DNA of 64,000 bases from Brachybacterium sp. UMB0905 (GCF_002871795.1 NZ_PNHL01000002.1:259961-323960), one strand, 5' to 3'. Shown: positions 44,772-54,544, numbered from the stretch's first letter. Notes: generated from the sequence alone by a model not told the origin. Program-made: numbers and translations.

Positions 44772-45548
44772 ATGCGCATCGCCCGATTCACCACCGGCGG
44801 CGACCCCATGTTCGGCATCGTCCAGGAGAAGGACGGCCAGGACATGGTCTACGGCCTCGCCGGCGACCCGCTGTACACCGAGATCCGCCCGAGCGGCACC
44901 ATCGTCCCGCTGGATGACGTGCGGCTGCTGGCCCCCGTCATCCCCCGCTCGAAGGTGGTATGCGTGGGCCGCAACTACGCCGAGCACGCCGCGGAGCTCG
45001 GCAACGACGTGCCCGAGCAGGCGCTGCTGTTCCTCAAGCCCAACACCGCCGTGATCGGCCCCGGCGAGCCCGTCATGATGCCCGGATACACCGAGGAGCT
45101 GAGCCTCGAGGCGGAGCTCGCCGTGGTGATCAAGTCCCTCGCTAAAGACCTCACCCCCGAGCAGGTGTCCGCCCACATCCTCGGCTTTACCTGCGCGAAC
45201 GACCTCACCGCGCGCGATGCGCAGCGGGAGGAGAAGCAGTGGTTCCGCGCCAAGGCCTTCGACACCTCGTGCCCCATCGGCCCCTGGATCGAGACGGACC
45301 TGGACCCCACAGATCTCGCGATCATGAGCGCCGTGGACGGCCAGAGCGCACAGCAAGGCAGCACCGCGGACATGCTGCGGGCAGTGCCCGAGCTGATCGC
45401 GGAGATCTCCCGCGTGGTCACTCTGCTGCCCGGTGATCTCGTGCTCACCGGCACTCCCGCCGGGGTGCGCACCGTCGATCCCGGGAGCACCATGGATGTG
45501 ACCATCGAGGGCATCGGAACCCTGAGCAATCCCGTCCACCGCCGCTGA
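44772..45548 (+). CDS. Fumarylacetoacetate hydrolase-family protein
   Basis: A 258-residue metal-dependent hydrolase/isomerase of the FAA family. Motifs include [16 protein letters not shown], the metal-binding EAELAVVI and the NDLTARDAQ region, and a C-terminal VLTGTPAGV. Family members act on acylpyruvates, oxaloacetate or aromatic-catabolism intermediates, and the real substrate cannot be told. Placement directly before gltX occurs widely in actinobacteria, which argues for a housekeeping role such as acylpyruvase or oxaloacetate decarboxylase. Confidence 0.88.
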   Translation: MRIARFTTGGDPMFGIVQEKDGQDMVYGLAGDPLYTEIRPSGTIVPLDDVRLLAPVIPRSKVVCVGRNYAEHAAELGNDVPEQALLFLKPNTAVIGPGEPVMMPGYTEELSLEAELAVVIKSLAKDLTPEQVSAHILGFTCANDLTARDAQREEKQWFRAKAFDTSCPIGPWIETDLDPTDLAIMSAVDGQSAQQGSTADMLRAVPELIAEISRVVTLLPGDLVLTGTPAGVRTVDPGSTMDVTIEGIGTLSNPVHRR

Positions 45549-45552
45549 TCCC

Positions 45553-45558
45553 TACACT
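45553..45558 (+). promoter_or_regulatory. Candidate -10 element for gltX
   Basis: TACACT fits TANNNT and lies 36 bases ahead of the gltX start, leaving a short leader that holds a GAGGAG ribosome binding site. Confidence 0.4.
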
Positions 45559-45594
45559 TTTCCGCCCCCTTTCTTTCTTCGAGGAGCATCCCGC

Positions 45595-47121
45595 GTGACC
45601 GACGCCCCCATCGCCCCTGCCCCGACCGACGAGGTGCGGGTGCGCTTCTGCCCCAGCCCCACTGGCACCCCGCATGTCGGCATGGTGCGCACCGCCCTGT
45701 TCAACTGGGCGCATGCCCGCCGCCACGGCGGAAAGCTGATCTTCCGCATCGAGGACACCGACGCCGCCCGCGACAGCGAGGAGTCCTACCAGCAGCTGCT
45801 GGAGGCCATGCGCTGGCTGGGCATCGACTGGGATGAGGGCGTGGAGGTTGGCGGGCCCGACGGCCCCTACCGCCAGTCCCAGCGCGGCGAGATCTATCAG
45901 GACGTCATCGCGAAGCTCAAGGAATCCGGGCACATTTACGAGTCCTTCTCCACTGCCGAGGAGATCAAGCAGCGCCACATCGACGCCGGCCGCGACCCGC
46001 AGCTGGGCTACGACGGCTACGACCGCGAGCTGACCGAGGAGCAGAAGGCCGCCTTCCGTGCCGAGGGCCGTGAGCCCACCTGGCGCCTGCGCATGCCCGA
46101 GGAGGACATCACCTTCACCGACATGGTGCGCGGGGAGATCACCTTCAAGGCCGGCACCACCCCGGACTTCGTCGTGGTCCGCGCGAACGGGCAGCCGCTG
46201 TACACGCTCGTGAACCCGGTGGACGATGCGCTGATGCGCGTCACCCACGTGCTGCGCGGTGAGGACATCCTCTCCTCCACGCCGCGGCAGATCGCCCTCT
46301 ACCGGGCGCTGATCGAGATCGGCGTGGCCGAGCGCATCCCGGAGTTCGGCCACCTGCCCTACGTGATGGGAGACGGCAACAAGAAGCTCTCCAAGCGTGA
46401 CCCGCAGTCGGACCTGTTCCTCTACCGTGAGCAGGGCTTCATCGCTGAGGGCATGGTCAACTACCTCGCGCTGCTGGGCTGGGGATACAGCGCCGACGAG
46501 GACATCTTCACTCGCGAGCAGATGGTCGAGCGCTTCGATGCGCGCGATGTGAACCCCAACCCCGCGCGCGTGGACCTCAAGAAGGCCACCGCCATCAACG
46601 CCGACCACATCCGCCTGCTCACCGAGGAGGACCTCGCCGAGCGCCTGGTGCCCTACCTGCAGCGTGGCGGCGTTCTGCCCGAGCAGCCGAGCGCCGAGCA
46701 GATCGCCCTGGTGCGCGCGGCGACCCCGCTGGTGCAGACACGCATGAACCTGCTCGGGGAGGCCCCGGACCTCATGGGCTTCCTCTTTGTGGCCGATGCG
46801 GACCTCGTGGTCCAGGACGATGCACTGAAGAAGCTCGGCGATGACCCGGTGGCCGTGCTTGAGCGTGCGATCACCGAGATCGAAGCGGTTCCGGAGGACT
46901 CCTTCGACGCCGCGACGCTCGAGGCTGCGCTGCGTGGGGCGATCATCGAGGAGATGGGTATTAAGCCGCGCCTGGCCTTCGGGCCGCTGCGCAGCGCCAT
47001 CTCCGGGCGCCGGATCTCCCCGCCGCTGTTCGAGTCTATGGAGCTGCTGGGCAAGCCCTCGAGCCTTACCAGGCTGCGGTCACTGCGGGACCGGCTCGCT
47101 GCGGAGGAGAGCGCCGACTGA
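45595..47121 (+). CDS. gltX: Glutamyl-tRNA synthetase
   Basis: Class I aminoacyl-tRNA synthetase of 508 residues that charges tRNA-Glu. In actinobacteria it usually also mischarges tRNA-Gln for later amidation. The HIGH-type motif is SPTGTPHVG (21-29) and the KMSKS-type motif is KLSKR (264-268). GAGGAG precedes the GTG at 45595. Its neighbours downstream are the tRNA-Gln and tRNA-Glu genes, the substrates it works on. Confidence 0.96.
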   Translation: MTDAPIAPAPTDEVRVRFCPSPTGTPHVGMVRTALFNWAHARRHGGKLIFRIEDTDAARDSEESYQQLLEAMRWLGIDWDEGVEVGGPDGPYRQSQRGEIYQDVIAKLKESGHIYESFSTAEEIKQRHIDAGRDPQLGYDGYDRELTEEQKAAFRAEGREPTWRLRMPEEDITFTDMVRGEITFKAGTTPDFVVVRANGQPLYTLVNPVDDALMRVTHVLRGEDILSSTPRQIALYRALIEIGVAERIPEFGHLPYVMGDGNKKLSKRDPQSDLFLYREQGFIAEGMVNYLALLGWGYSADEDIFTREQMVERFDARDVNPNPARVDLKKATAINADHIRLLTEEDLAERLVPYLQRGGVLPEQPSAEQIALVRAATPLVQTRMNLLGEAPDLMGFLFVADADLVVQDDALKKLGDDPVAVLERAITEIEAVPEDSFDAATLEAALRGAIIEEMGIKPRLAFGPLRSAISGRRISPPLFESMELLGKPSSLTRLRSLRDRLAAEESAD

Positions 47122-47187
47122 GCCGCGATCTGCCTCAGCACAGTGCGAGGGGTGCCGAGCCTCACAGGGCTCAGGGCCCCTCTCGCT

Positions 47188-47216
47188 TTGTGCTTCGGCG
47201 CCAGACCCGCTAGAGT
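47188..47216 (+). promoter_or_regulatory. Promoter of the tRNA-Gln/Glu cluster
   Basis: TTGTGC (47188-47193) and TAGAGT (47211-47216) are separated by exactly 17 bp, a good -35/-10 pair, about 95 bases before tRNA-Gln. Confidence 0.6.
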
Positions 47217-47310
47217 CTTACCTCGGTACGGCGCCGAAGCGATCGGCCCGGGAGGTGCGGAAACCACCGCGCAAGACCCGGTCGGAGGCTTCGGAGACGT
47301 GCTCTCACCA

Positions 47311-47382
47311 TGGGGTATGGTGTAATTGGCAACACAACGGTTTCTGGTACCGTCATTCTAGGTTCGAGTCCTGGTACCCCAG
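47311..47382 (+). tRNA. tRNA-Gln (anticodon CTG)
   Basis: The acceptor TGGGGTA pairs with TACCCCA, with discriminator G at 47382. The anticodon arm ACGGT-TTCTGGT-ACCGT gives CTG, and the T arm contains GGTTCGAGTCC. Seventy-two bases, CCA not encoded. Confidence 0.95.
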
Positions 47383-47413
47383 CGCAGCAGGCAGTCACTG
47401 CCTCGCCGCCCGC

Positions 47414-47486
47414 GCCCCGTTCGTCTAGCGGCCTAGGACGCCGCCCTCTCACGGCGGTAACACCGGTTCAAATCCGGTACGGGGTA
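47414..47486 (+). tRNA. tRNA-Glu (anticodon CTC), copy 1
   Basis: Acceptor GCCCCGT pairs with ACGGGGT (a G-T wobble at 1-72) with discriminator A at 47486. The anticodon arm CCGCC-CTCTCAC-GGCGG gives CTC; the T arm has GGTTCAAATCC. Seventy-three bases. Differs from copy 2 by one base in the D loop (CGGCCTAGG). Confidence 0.95.
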
Positions 47487-47541
47487 CGACGCAGGAACCA
47501 TCACGATCATGATCCCCGGATCGATCTGCGGTTGCTGCCGG

Positions 47542-47614
47542 GCCCCGTTCGTCTAGCGGCCCAGGACGCCGCCCTCTCACGGCGGTAACACCGGTTCAAA
47601 TCCGGTACGGGGTA
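47542..47614 (+). tRNA. tRNA-Glu (anticodon CTC), copy 2
   Basis: Same sequence as copy 1 except C for T in the D loop (CGGCCCAGG). A CCA happens to follow at 47615-47617. A strong terminator comes straight after. Confidence 0.95.
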
Positions 47615-47620
47615 CCAATC

Positions 47621-47652
47621 AGAAGCCGCCACCCACTCGGGTGGCGGCTTCT
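47621..47652 (+). terminator. Terminator after the tRNA cluster
   Basis: A perfect 14-bp stem, AGAAGCCGCCACCC (47621-47634) with 47639-47652, and a 4-nt loop, 6 bases after the second tRNA-Glu. Confidence 0.8.
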
Positions 47653-47689
47653 GTCGTTCCAGCCTGAGTTCACGCTCCCGCGCCCCTGC

Positions 47690-48424
47690 TCACGCCCCCG
47701 CGCGGGCCAGCAGCTCGGTGAGGTGGTTCGCCGAGCTCATCACGCTCGCGGCGTGCAGGCGCCCGGGCTGGCGGGTGATCCGATCGATCGGCCCGGAGAC
47801 GGACAGCGCCGCGACCACGCGCCCGTTGGGGCCGCGCACCGGCGCGGAGACTGATCCCACGCCGGGTTCGCGCTCACCGATGGACTGTGCCCAGCCGCGA
47901 CGGCGTACCGCTGAGAGCTGGGTGGCGGTGAAGCGCGCGCCGAGCAGGCCGCGGTGCAGCCGGTCCGGCTCCTCCCAGGCCAGCAGGATCTGCGCGGCAG
48001 AGCCCGCGCGCATGGTCAGCGCCGAGCCGAGCGGTACCGAGTCCCGCAGGCCGATGGGCCGCTCCGCCGCGGCCACGCAGATGCGGTGATCGCCCTGGCG
48101 GCGGTACAGCTGAGCGGACTCCCCGGTGTGGTCCCGCAGTGCAGCGAGCACGGGGCCGGCGGAGGCCAGCAGGCGATCCTCACCCGCGGCGGCGGCGAGC
48201 TCGCCGAGCCGTGGCCCCAGGATGAAGCGGCCCTGCATGTCCCGGGCCACGAGGTGGTGGTGCTCGAGCGCAACCGCGAGCCGGTGCGCGGTGGGACGGG
48301 CCAGGCCCGTGGATTGCACTAGCTGCGCGAGTGTGGCCGGTCCGGCTTCCAGTGCGCCCAGCACGATCGCGGCCTTGTCCAGCACGCCGACACCGCTGCC
48401 GGTGTCCTCCGAGGTTTTGTCCAT
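47690..48424 (-). CDS. ltbR: IclR-family regulator, LtbR/NdgR-like
   Basis: A 244-residue IclR-type repressor with an N-terminal winged helix ([36 protein letters not shown]) and a C-terminal ligand-binding domain. It is transcribed divergently from leuCD, the same arrangement as LtbR of Corynebacterium glutamicum and NdgR of Streptomyces, which control leuCD (and other amino acid genes). The assignment therefore rests on domain plus position. The 137-base gap to leuC holds a candidate operator. Confidence 0.85.
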   Translation of the reverse strand: MDKTSEDTGSGVGVLDKAAIVLGALEAGPATLAQLVQSTGLARPTAHRLAVALEHHHLVARDMQGRFILGPRLGELAAAAGEDRLLASAGPVLAALRDHTGESAQLYRRQGDHRICVAAAERPIGLRDSVPLGSALTMRAGSAAQILLAWEEPDRLHRGLLGARFTATQLSAVRRRGWAQSIGEREPGVGSVSAPVRGPNGRVVAALSVSGPIDRITRQPGRLHAASVMSSANHLTELLARAGA

Positions 48425-48438
48425 GCACCGATACTGCC

Positions 48439-48461
48439 GTCTTATTTGTTGAGACGCAAAT
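48439..48461. promoter_or_regulatory. Candidate LtbR operator upstream of leuC
   Basis: Within this AT-rich island, GTCT (48439-48442) is matched by AGAC (48452-48455) and ATTTG (48444-48448) by CAAAT (48457-48461), two overlapping inverted repeats. It begins 15 bases from the regulator's start codon, a natural place for autorepression. Confidence 0.45.
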
Positions 48462-48561
48462 GCGGGCAGCCGTGGCCCCGACCACGATGACCGCAGCGCT
48501 CGCAGCCCGGGCGCGTCTCAGCATTCAGGAAAGCGCCCCGAGGGCGCAGGGAAGGATCGAC

Positions 48562-49974
48562 ATGGCGGGCACCCTCGCGGAGAAGGTCTGGACGGATCAC
48601 GTGGTCCGTGCCGGCGAGAACGGAGAACCGGACCTGCTCTACATCGACCTCCAGCTCCTGCACGAGGTCACGAGCCCCCAGGCCTTCGACGGCCTGCGCC
48701 AGGAGGGCCGGACCCTGCGCCGCGTGGACCAGACGCTCGCCACCGAGGACCACAACACCCCCACGATCGACATCGACAAGCCGATCACGGACATCACCTC
48801 TCGCACCCAGATCGAGACCCTGCGCCGCAACGCCGAGGAGTTCGGGGTGCGCATCCACCCCCTCGGCGACAAGGACCAGGGCATCGTCCACGTCGTCGGC
48901 CCGCAGCTGGGGCTCACCATCCCCGGCATCACCGTCGTATGCGGAGACTCCCACACCTCCACCCACGGCGCGTTCGGCGCCCTCGCCTTCGGGATTGGCA
49001 CCTCCGAGGTCGAGCACGTCATGGCCACCCAGACCCTGCCGCTGACCCCGTTTAAGACGATGGCCGTGAACGTCACCGGCTCCCTGAAGCCCGGCGTCAC
49101 CGCGAAGGACATCATCCTCGCCGTCATCGCGCAGATCGGCACCGGCGGCGGCGCCGGGTACGTCCTCGAATACCGCGGCGAGGCGATCCGCGCCCTCTCC
49201 ATGGAGGGCCGCATGACGATCTGCAACATGTCCATCGAAGCCGGTGCCCGCGCCGGCATGATCGCCCCCGATGAGACGACCTTCGAGTATGTGAGGGGCC
49301 GCCCCCACGCCCCGACCGGCGCGGACTGGGACGAGGCCGTCGCCTACTGGAAGACCCTGCGCAGCGACGACGATGCGGTCTTCGACGCCGAGGTCACGAT
49401 CAACGCCGATGAGCTCGAGCCCTTCGTCACCTGGGGCACCAACCCCGGCCAGGGCCTGCCGCTCAGTGCCGCCGTTCCCGCTCCGGAGGACTTCACCGAC
49501 GACACCTCCCGCAGCGCCGCCGAGCGGGCACTCGAGTACATGGACCTGGTGCCCGGCATGCCGCTCAAGGACATCGCGGTGGACACCGTGTTCATGGGCT
49601 CGTGCACCAACGGCCGGATCGAGGACCTGCGCGCTTTCGCCGATGTGGTCCGTGGCCGCACCAAGCATCCCGAGGTGCGGGTGCTTGTCGTCCCCGGCTC
49701 GGCGCGGGTGCGCCTGCAGGCCGAGCAGGAGGGCCTCGATGAGGTCTTCACCGCCTTCGGCGCCGAATGGCGTCAGGCCGGCTGCTCCATGTGCCTGGGC
49801 ATGAACCCCGACCAGCTCGCGCCGGGGGAGCGCGCCGCCTCCACCTCCAACCGCAACTTCGAGGGCCGGCAGGGCAAGGGCGGCCGCACCCACCTGGTCT
49901 CCCCGGTGGTCGCCGCCGCCACCGCCGTGCGCGGCACCCTGTCCTCCCCGTCCGATCTGCAGCCCACCGCCTGA
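48562..49974 (+). CDS. leuC: 3-isopropylmalate dehydratase, large subunit
   Basis: Aconitase-type [4Fe-4S] enzyme of 470 residues that isomerises isopropylmalate for leucine and, in this genome, probably citramalate for isoleucine. Cluster ligands Cys348 (GSCTNGR), Cys408 and Cys411 (CSMCLG) are present, and [14 protein letters not shown] is typical. GGAAGGA precedes the ATG at 48562, so the open frame upstream is excluded. leuD follows 9 bases later. Confidence 0.97.
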   Translation: MAGTLAEKVWTDHVVRAGENGEPDLLYIDLQLLHEVTSPQAFDGLRQEGRTLRRVDQTLATEDHNTPTIDIDKPITDITSRTQIETLRRNAEEFGVRIHPLGDKDQGIVHVVGPQLGLTIPGITVVCGDSHTSTHGAFGALAFGIGTSEVEHVMATQTLPLTPFKTMAVNVTGSLKPGVTAKDIILAVIAQIGTGGGAGYVLEYRGEAIRALSMEGRMTICNMSIEAGARAGMIAPDETTFEYVRGRPHAPTGADWDEAVAYWKTLRSDDDAVFDAEVTINADELEPFVTWGTNPGQGLPLSAAVPAPEDFTDDTSRSAAERALEYMDLVPGMPLKDIAVDTVFMGSCTNGRIEDLRAFADVVRGRTKHPEVRVLVVPGSARVRLQAEQEGLDEVFTAFGAEWRQAGCSMCLGMNPDQLAPGERAASTSNRNFEGRQGKGGRTHLVSPVVAAATAVRGTLSSPSDLQPTA

Positions 49975-49983
49975 GGAGCCGTC

Positions 49984-50592
49984 ATGGAACCCGTCACCAC
50001 CCACACCGGCATCGGCGTCCCCCTGCGGCGCAGCAACGTCGACACCGACCAGATCATCCCTGCCGTCTACCTCAAGCGCGTCACCAAGACCGGCTTCGAC
50101 GATGGGCTGTTCCACGCCTGGCGCACGAATGACCCCGACTTCGTACTCAACCGTCCCGCCTACTCCTGCGGCTCCGTGCTCGTGGCCGGACCGGACTTCG
50201 GCACCGGCTCCTCCCGCGAACACGCCGTGTGGGCGCTGCGTGACTACGGCTTCCGGGCCGTGCTCTCCAGCCGCTTCGCCGAGATCTTCCGCGGCAACGC
50301 CGGCAAGCAGGGGCTCGTCGCCGGAGTGCTCGCGCAGGATGACATCGAGCAGCTGTGGAAGATCCTCGAGGAGGAGCCCGGCACCGAGGTCACCGTCGAC
50401 ATCGTCCAGCGTCAGGTCACGGCTGCCGACGCGGTCTTCCGCCTGGAGATCGACGACTACACGCGCTGGCGCCTCATGGAGGGCCTGGATGACATCGGCC
50501 TGACCCTGCGCCACGAGGCGGACATCACGGCATTCGAGCAGCGCCGCCCGGCGTGGATGCCCCGCACCCTGCCGGCCCGAACCGCCGACTGA
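49984..50592 (+). CDS. leuD: 3-isopropylmalate dehydratase, small subunit
   Basis: A 202-residue swivel-domain partner of LeuC. Motifs [14 protein letters not shown] near residue 20 and [17 protein letters not shown] near residue 69 carry the substrate-binding residues. Full length. Transcription probably ends at the hairpin 50599-50632. Confidence 0.97.
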   Translation: MEPVTTHTGIGVPLRRSNVDTDQIIPAVYLKRVTKTGFDDGLFHAWRTNDPDFVLNRPAYSCGSVLVAGPDFGTGSSREHAVWALRDYGFRAVLSSRFAEIFRGNAGKQGLVAGVLAQDDIEQLWKILEEEPGTEVTVDIVQRQVTAADAVFRLEIDDYTRWRLMEGLDDIGLTLRHEADITAFEQRRPAWMPRTLPARTAD

Positions 50593-50598
50593 CCTGCC

Positions 50599-50632
50599 CG
50601 GGCACGCCCCGCCGCGGCGCGGGACGTGCCCG
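50599..50632 (+). terminator. Terminator-like hairpin after leuD
   Basis: CGGGCACG (50599-50606) pairs with CGTGCCCG (50625-50632); the GC-rich loop can pair further. No T-tract. Confidence 0.5.
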
Positions 50633-50662
50633 AGCTTACGGTCCGCGCACGGCCTGCTCCGG

Positions 50663-50668
50663 TATGCT
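50663..50668 (+). promoter_or_regulatory. Candidate -10 element for murA
   Basis: TATGCT lies 54 bases before the murA ATG, just after the leuD hairpin. No convincing -35. Confidence 0.4.
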
Positions 50669-50722
50669 CGCTCGGTCAGGAACGGACGCTCAGCGACGTC
50701 CGCATCGCTACGCAAGGACACC

Positions 50723-52045
50723 ATGAGCTCGACTTTCCATGTGCGCGGAGGCCGTCCCCTGGACGGCGAGATCACCGTCCGCGGGGCCAAGAACCTCGTA
50801 TCGAAGGCGATGGTCGCCTCCCTCTTGGGGGAGGAGCCGTCGGTGCTGCGCTCGGTGCCGGACATCTCCGACGTCCGCATCGTCTCGGACCTGCTGCGCA
50901 TCCACGGCGTCAAGGTCGACCTCGACGTCGAGGCGGGTGTGCTGCAGATGGACCCGTCGAACGTCGAGAAGGCGCATGTCGCGGACATCGACGCCCACGC
51001 CGGCAGCTCTCGCATCCCGATCTTGTTCTGCGGCCCCCTGCTGCACCGCCTGGGGGAGGCGATCATCCCTGATCTGGGCGGCTGCCGGATCGGTGATCGG
51101 CCCATCAACTACCACCTCGATGTGCTGCGCAACTTCGGCGCGGTCGTCGACAAGCGCGAGATGGGCATCCACATCACCGCGCCCGACGGGCTGAGCGGCG
51201 CGCGCATCCACCTGGAGTACCCGAGCGTCGGCGCGACCGAGCAGGTGCTGCTGACCGCTGTGCGCGCCCGCGGCACCACGGAGCTCACCGGCGCCGCCGT
51301 CGAGCCCGAGATCGAGGACCTCATCGCGGTGCTGCAGAAGATGGGCGCGATCATCTCGCTGCAGACCGACCGCACCATCATCATCGAGGGCGTCGAGAGC
51401 CTCGGCGGCTACGAGCACACCGCCCTGCCGGACCGCATCGAGGCCGGTTCCTGGGCCTGCGCCGCCCTGGTCACCGGCGGGTCTGTGACCGTGCGCGGGG
51501 CGCAGCAGAAGCCCATGTCCACCTTCCTGAACATCTTCCGCAAGGTCGGCGGCGGGATGGACATCCGCGAGGACGGCATCCGCTTCTACCACCCGGGCAC
51601 GCCGCTGAAGGCCATCGCCCTGGAGACCGACGTACACCCCGGCTTCATGACCGACTGGCAGCAACCGCTGGTGGTCGCCCTCACGCAGGCCGACGGCATC
51701 TCGATCCTCCACGAGACCGTGTACGAGAACCGCCTGGGCTTCACCAGCGCGCTGAACGACATGGGCGCTCGCATCCAGGTGTACCGCGACTGCCTGGGCG
51801 GCTCGAGCTGCCGCTTCGGTCGCAGCAACTTCAACCACTCCGCCGTCATCTCCGGCCCCACCTCCCTGCACGGCGCGGACATCACCGTCCCGGATCTGCG
51901 CGGCGGCTTCTCCTACCTCATCGCCGCGCTCGGCGCCGAGGGCGTCTCCTCCATCCGCGGCATCGGCCTGATCGACCGCGGCTACGAGTCCTTCCGCGAG
52001 AAGCTCACCGCCCTCGGCGCGGAGTTCTGGGAGGACGACGCGTGA
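50723..52045 (+). CDS. murA: UDP-N-acetylglucosamine 1-carboxyvinyltransferase
   Basis: First committed step of peptidoglycan synthesis: transfers enolpyruvate from PEP to UDP-GlcNAc. The 440 residues have the EPSP-synthase fold with RGAKNLVSKAMVASLL near residue 20 (the family usually reads GAKNA) and the catalytic loop GGCRIGDRP with Cys121. A cysteine there implies normal fosfomycin sensitivity (Asp-containing forms are resistant). The stop overlaps the start of the next gene by 4 nt. Confidence 0.95.
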   Translation: MSSTFHVRGGRPLDGEITVRGAKNLVSKAMVASLLGEEPSVLRSVPDISDVRIVSDLLRIHGVKVDLDVEAGVLQMDPSNVEKAHVADIDAHAGSSRIPILFCGPLLHRLGEAIIPDLGGCRIGDRPINYHLDVLRNFGAVVDKREMGIHITAPDGLSGARIHLEYPSVGATEQVLLTAVRARGTTELTGAAVEPEIEDLIAVLQKMGAIISLQTDRTIIIEGVESLGGYEHTALPDRIEAGSWACAALVTGGSVTVRGAQQKPMSTFLNIFRKVGGGMDIREDGIRFYHPGTPLKAIALETDVHPGFMTDWQQPLVVALTQADGISILHETVYENRLGFTSALNDMGARIQVYRDCLGGSSCRFGRSNFNHSAVISGPTSLHGADITVPDLRGGFSYLIAALGAEGVSSIRGIGLIDRGYESFREKLTALGAEFWEDDA

Positions 52046-52647
52046 GCGAGCAGCCCCAGGACGACGAGCAGATCATCGTGAGCGACCCCGAACCCGTGAG
52101 CGCCCCGCCCGTCGGCGCCGCCGGATCCCTGGCCCTGCGCGACATACCGATCCCCGACTACTGCGATGTGGTGATCGTCCCCACCGCCGGGGTGCAGGAA
52201 TCCGATCCGCGGGTGTGGGCCGATGCGATCTTCGCCCACGAGAACACGCCGCTGTCCACCCGCGGCCTGCGGGCTCTGCGCGATGAGGCGGTGCGCCTGT
52301 TCGACATGGTCCCACCCCCGGCCAAGGAGTACGTGGCCGATGAGGTGGTGGGCTCCGAGGCGCTGATCATCGACGATGACGACAAGCTGCGGGTGCGCAT
52401 CGGTGTGGCGCTGCTGCCCGGCGGGGACCTGCTGCAGGTCACCACCGCCGTGAAGTACCGCTCCCTGCGGGGCCGTCTCTCCTTCGCCCCGCGTCGCCTC
52501 ATGCACGCTGCAGCCGTGAACACTCTGGCCCGTCGGGCCCCCACCACTCTGCGGCGCCGCGAACTGGCCGGGCAGGGTGCAGCGGGTTCGATCACCGGGC
52601 AGGTCACCCGCAAGGCCCTGGGCCGCGGCGGCGCGGACCGCGGCTGA
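52042..52647 (+). CDS. DUF2867-like protein of unknown function
   Basis: A 201-residue soluble protein, coupled to murA by a 4-nt overlap (GTG start). It has an acidic N-terminal 25 residues. The body, with LRVRIGVALLPGGDLLQVTTAVKYRSLRGRLSFAPRR shortened here to its key parts RVRIGVALL and TTAVKYRSL, resembles the SRPBCC-type fold of DUF2867 proteins, including the arginine-rich helix that follows. Family assignment is tentative. Its place between murA and plsC suggests a cell-envelope role, but that is inference only. Confidence 0.6.
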   Translation: MSEQPQDDEQIIVSDPEPVSAPPVGAAGSLALRDIPIPDYCDVVIVPTAGVQESDPRVWADAIFAHENTPLSTRGLRALRDEAVRLFDMVPPPAKEYVADEVVGSEALIIDDDDKLRVRIGVALLPGGDLLQVTTAVKYRSLRGRLSFAPRRLMHAAAVNTLARRAPTTLRRRELAGQGAAGSITGQVTRKALGRGGADRG

Positions 52648-52666
52648 GGGCGCTCGGGCGGCGAGC

Positions 52667-53512
52667 ATGCGCATCCGCATCCCCCGCGCCCTGCGTGAGC
52701 GCCTGCGCCGCAGCCGCACCGCCCGCTCGTGGGATCTCCCCGGCACCCGCGCCCCGGAGCGCCGCTCCGGCTGGATCATCGGCCTGCTGCAGATCCCGCT
52801 GCGGCCCCTGCTGCTGGCGCTGACCCGCCCGCACTGGGAGGGCACCGAGAACATCCCCGCCCACGGGCCGGTCATCGTGTGCGGCAACCACCTCTCCCCG
52901 CTGGACGCGCTGGCCTACGGGCATCTGCTGCATGCCAGCGGCGCCGCACCCCGGTTCCTGGCCAAGGAGTCGATCCTGCGCATCCCCGGGCTGGGGCATA
53001 TCCTGCGTTCCACCGGCCAGATCCCGGTGCTGCGCGGCAGCTCCCGTAGCGCCGACGCTCTCGCCGCCGCCCGCGCAGCCCTCGCCCGCGGGGAGCTGCT
53101 GCTGATCTTCCCCGAGGGCACCTACACCCGCGACCCCGAGCTGTGGCCCATGCAGGGGCGGCTCGGGGCGGCCCGCCTGGCCCTGGCCACCGGGGCGCCG
53201 CTGCTGCCCGTAGCCTGCTGGGGCACCCGCCTGCTGTGGCCCGTCGGCTCCCCGATCCCGCACCCCGGGCCCGGCCGCCGCGTCCAGATACGCGTGGGAG
53301 AGCCGATGACCGTCGCGCCCCGCCCCGGCGAGGATGCCCGCGCCGCCGAGGAGCGCATCACCGCGCAGCTCATGGCAGCGATCGCGGAGCTGCTCGGGAC
53401 GCTGCGCGGAGACACCCCGCCCGACGTCCTGCACGATCCGCGCAGCGACGCGCACCGCCCCGAGATCGGCCAGCCCGTCCCGGGCTACCGCGCCTGGAAG
53501 CAGACCCCATGA
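52667..53512 (+). CDS. plsC: 1-acyl-sn-glycerol-3-phosphate acyltransferase
   Basis: Makes phosphatidic acid by acylating lysophosphatidate. The 281 residues contain the acyltransferase boxes NHLSPLDA (HX4D) and FPEGTYTRD, with a hydrophobic segment before the first box for membrane attachment. The ATG at 52667, 19 bases after the preceding stop, is preferred over an upstream overlapping frame. The stop overlaps gpsA by 4 nt, coupling two consecutive phospholipid genes. Confidence 0.92.
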   Translation: MRIRIPRALRERLRRSRTARSWDLPGTRAPERRSGWIIGLLQIPLRPLLLALTRPHWEGTENIPAHGPVIVCGNHLSPLDALAYGHLLHASGAAPRFLAKESILRIPGLGHILRSTGQIPVLRGSSRSADALAAARAALARGELLLIFPEGTYTRDPELWPMQGRLGAARLALATGAPLLPVACWGTRLLWPVGSPIPHPGPGRRVQIRVGEPMTVAPRPGEDARAAEERITAQLMAAIAELLGTLRGDTPPDVLHDPRSDAHRPEIGQPVPGYRAWKQTP

Positions 53513-54537
53513 TCACCACGTCTTTCGAGCCCGTTCCCACCGTACCGACGCCGCGCCTGGCCGTCCTCGGTGCCGGCAGCTGGGGCACCACTTTCGCGCA
53601 GGTCCTCGCCGACTCCGGTGCGCAGGTCACCCTGTGGGCCCGCCGCGAGGAGGTGGCCCGCGAGATCCGCGAGACCCACCGCAACCGCGCCTATCTCGGA
53701 GACCACGAGCTGCCTGATGCTCTGCGGGCCACCAGCAGCATCGATGAGGCCCTCGCGGACGCTGATGCGCTCATCATCGCCGTCCCCGCCCAGTCCCTGC
53801 GCGAGACCCTGGGCACCTGGCCGACTCTGCCTGCGGTGCCGGTGCTGTCGCTGACCAAAGGCATCGAACGGGGCACCGACCGCCGGATCACCGAACTTCT
53901 CACCGAAGCCGGGGGAGCGGACCGATCGCTCACCGGGGTGCTGTCGGGCCCGAACCTGTCCCGCGAGATCCTCGAGCGCCGCCCCTGCGGCAGCGTCATC
54001 GCCTGTCCCGACGCCGCCCTCGCCGCCCGCGTGGCTTCGTGGATCACCGCCCCCTACCTGCGGGTTTACACCTCCACCGATGTCGTCGGGGTCGAGATCG
54101 CCGGGGCGGTGAAGAACGTCATCGCGATCGCCGTGGGCGCTGCGACCGGGCTCGGGCACGGCCACAACACCACCGCCTCGCTGATCACGCGGGGCCTGGC
54201 GGAGATCACCCGGCTCGGTGAAGCCCTCGGCGGGCGGCGCGAGACCTTCGCGGGCCTTGCCGGGATGGGCGACCTCGTGGCCACATGCTCGTCGCCGCTG
54301 TCGCGCAACCACCGGCTGGGCCTCGCGCTCGGGCGCGGACTCGATGTCGCCGCGGCCGCCGCCGAGGTGGGCCAGACCGCCGAGGGCGTTGCCACCGCCC
54401 GCGCTGTCGCCGAGATCGCCGAGCGCCTGGGCGTGGACATGCCGATCACTCGCGCGGTGGTCGAGGTCGTGGACCACGGTGCGCAGATCGACGACGTCAC
54501 CGCGGCCCTGCTGGCACGATCCGTGCGGCCCGAATGA
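53509..54537 (+). CDS. gpsA: NAD(P)-dependent glycerol-3-phosphate dehydrogenase
   Basis: Reduces dihydroxyacetone phosphate to glycerol-3-phosphate for phospholipid synthesis. The 342 residues begin with a short variable tail, then the Rossmann motif VLGAGSWGTTFAQVL and the catalytic-lysine region GAVKNVIAIAVG, followed by GLAGMGDLVATCSS. The ATG overlaps the plsC stop (ATGA). All family landmarks are present. Confidence 0.96.
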   Translation: MITTSFEPVPTVPTPRLAVLGAGSWGTTFAQVLADSGAQVTLWARREEVAREIRETHRNRAYLGDHELPDALRATSSIDEALADADALIIAVPAQSLRETLGTWPTLPAVPVLSLTKGIERGTDRRITELLTEAGGADRSLTGVLSGPNLSREILERRPCGSVIACPDAALAARVASWITAPYLRVYTSTDVVGVEIAGAVKNVIAIAVGAATGLGHGHNTTASLITRGLAEITRLGEALGGRRETFAGLAGMGDLVATCSSPLSRNHRLGLALGRGLDVAAAAAEVGQTAEGVATARAVAEIAERLGVDMPITRAVVEVVDHGAQIDDVTAALLARSVRPE

Positions 54538-54538
54538 T

Positions 54539-54544
54539 TACTCT
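54539..54544 (+). promoter_or_regulatory. -10 element of ddl (leaderless)
   Basis: TACTCT lies directly after the gpsA stop and ends 6 nt before the ddl ATG at 54551; no ribosome binding site is seen. Confidence 0.5.
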
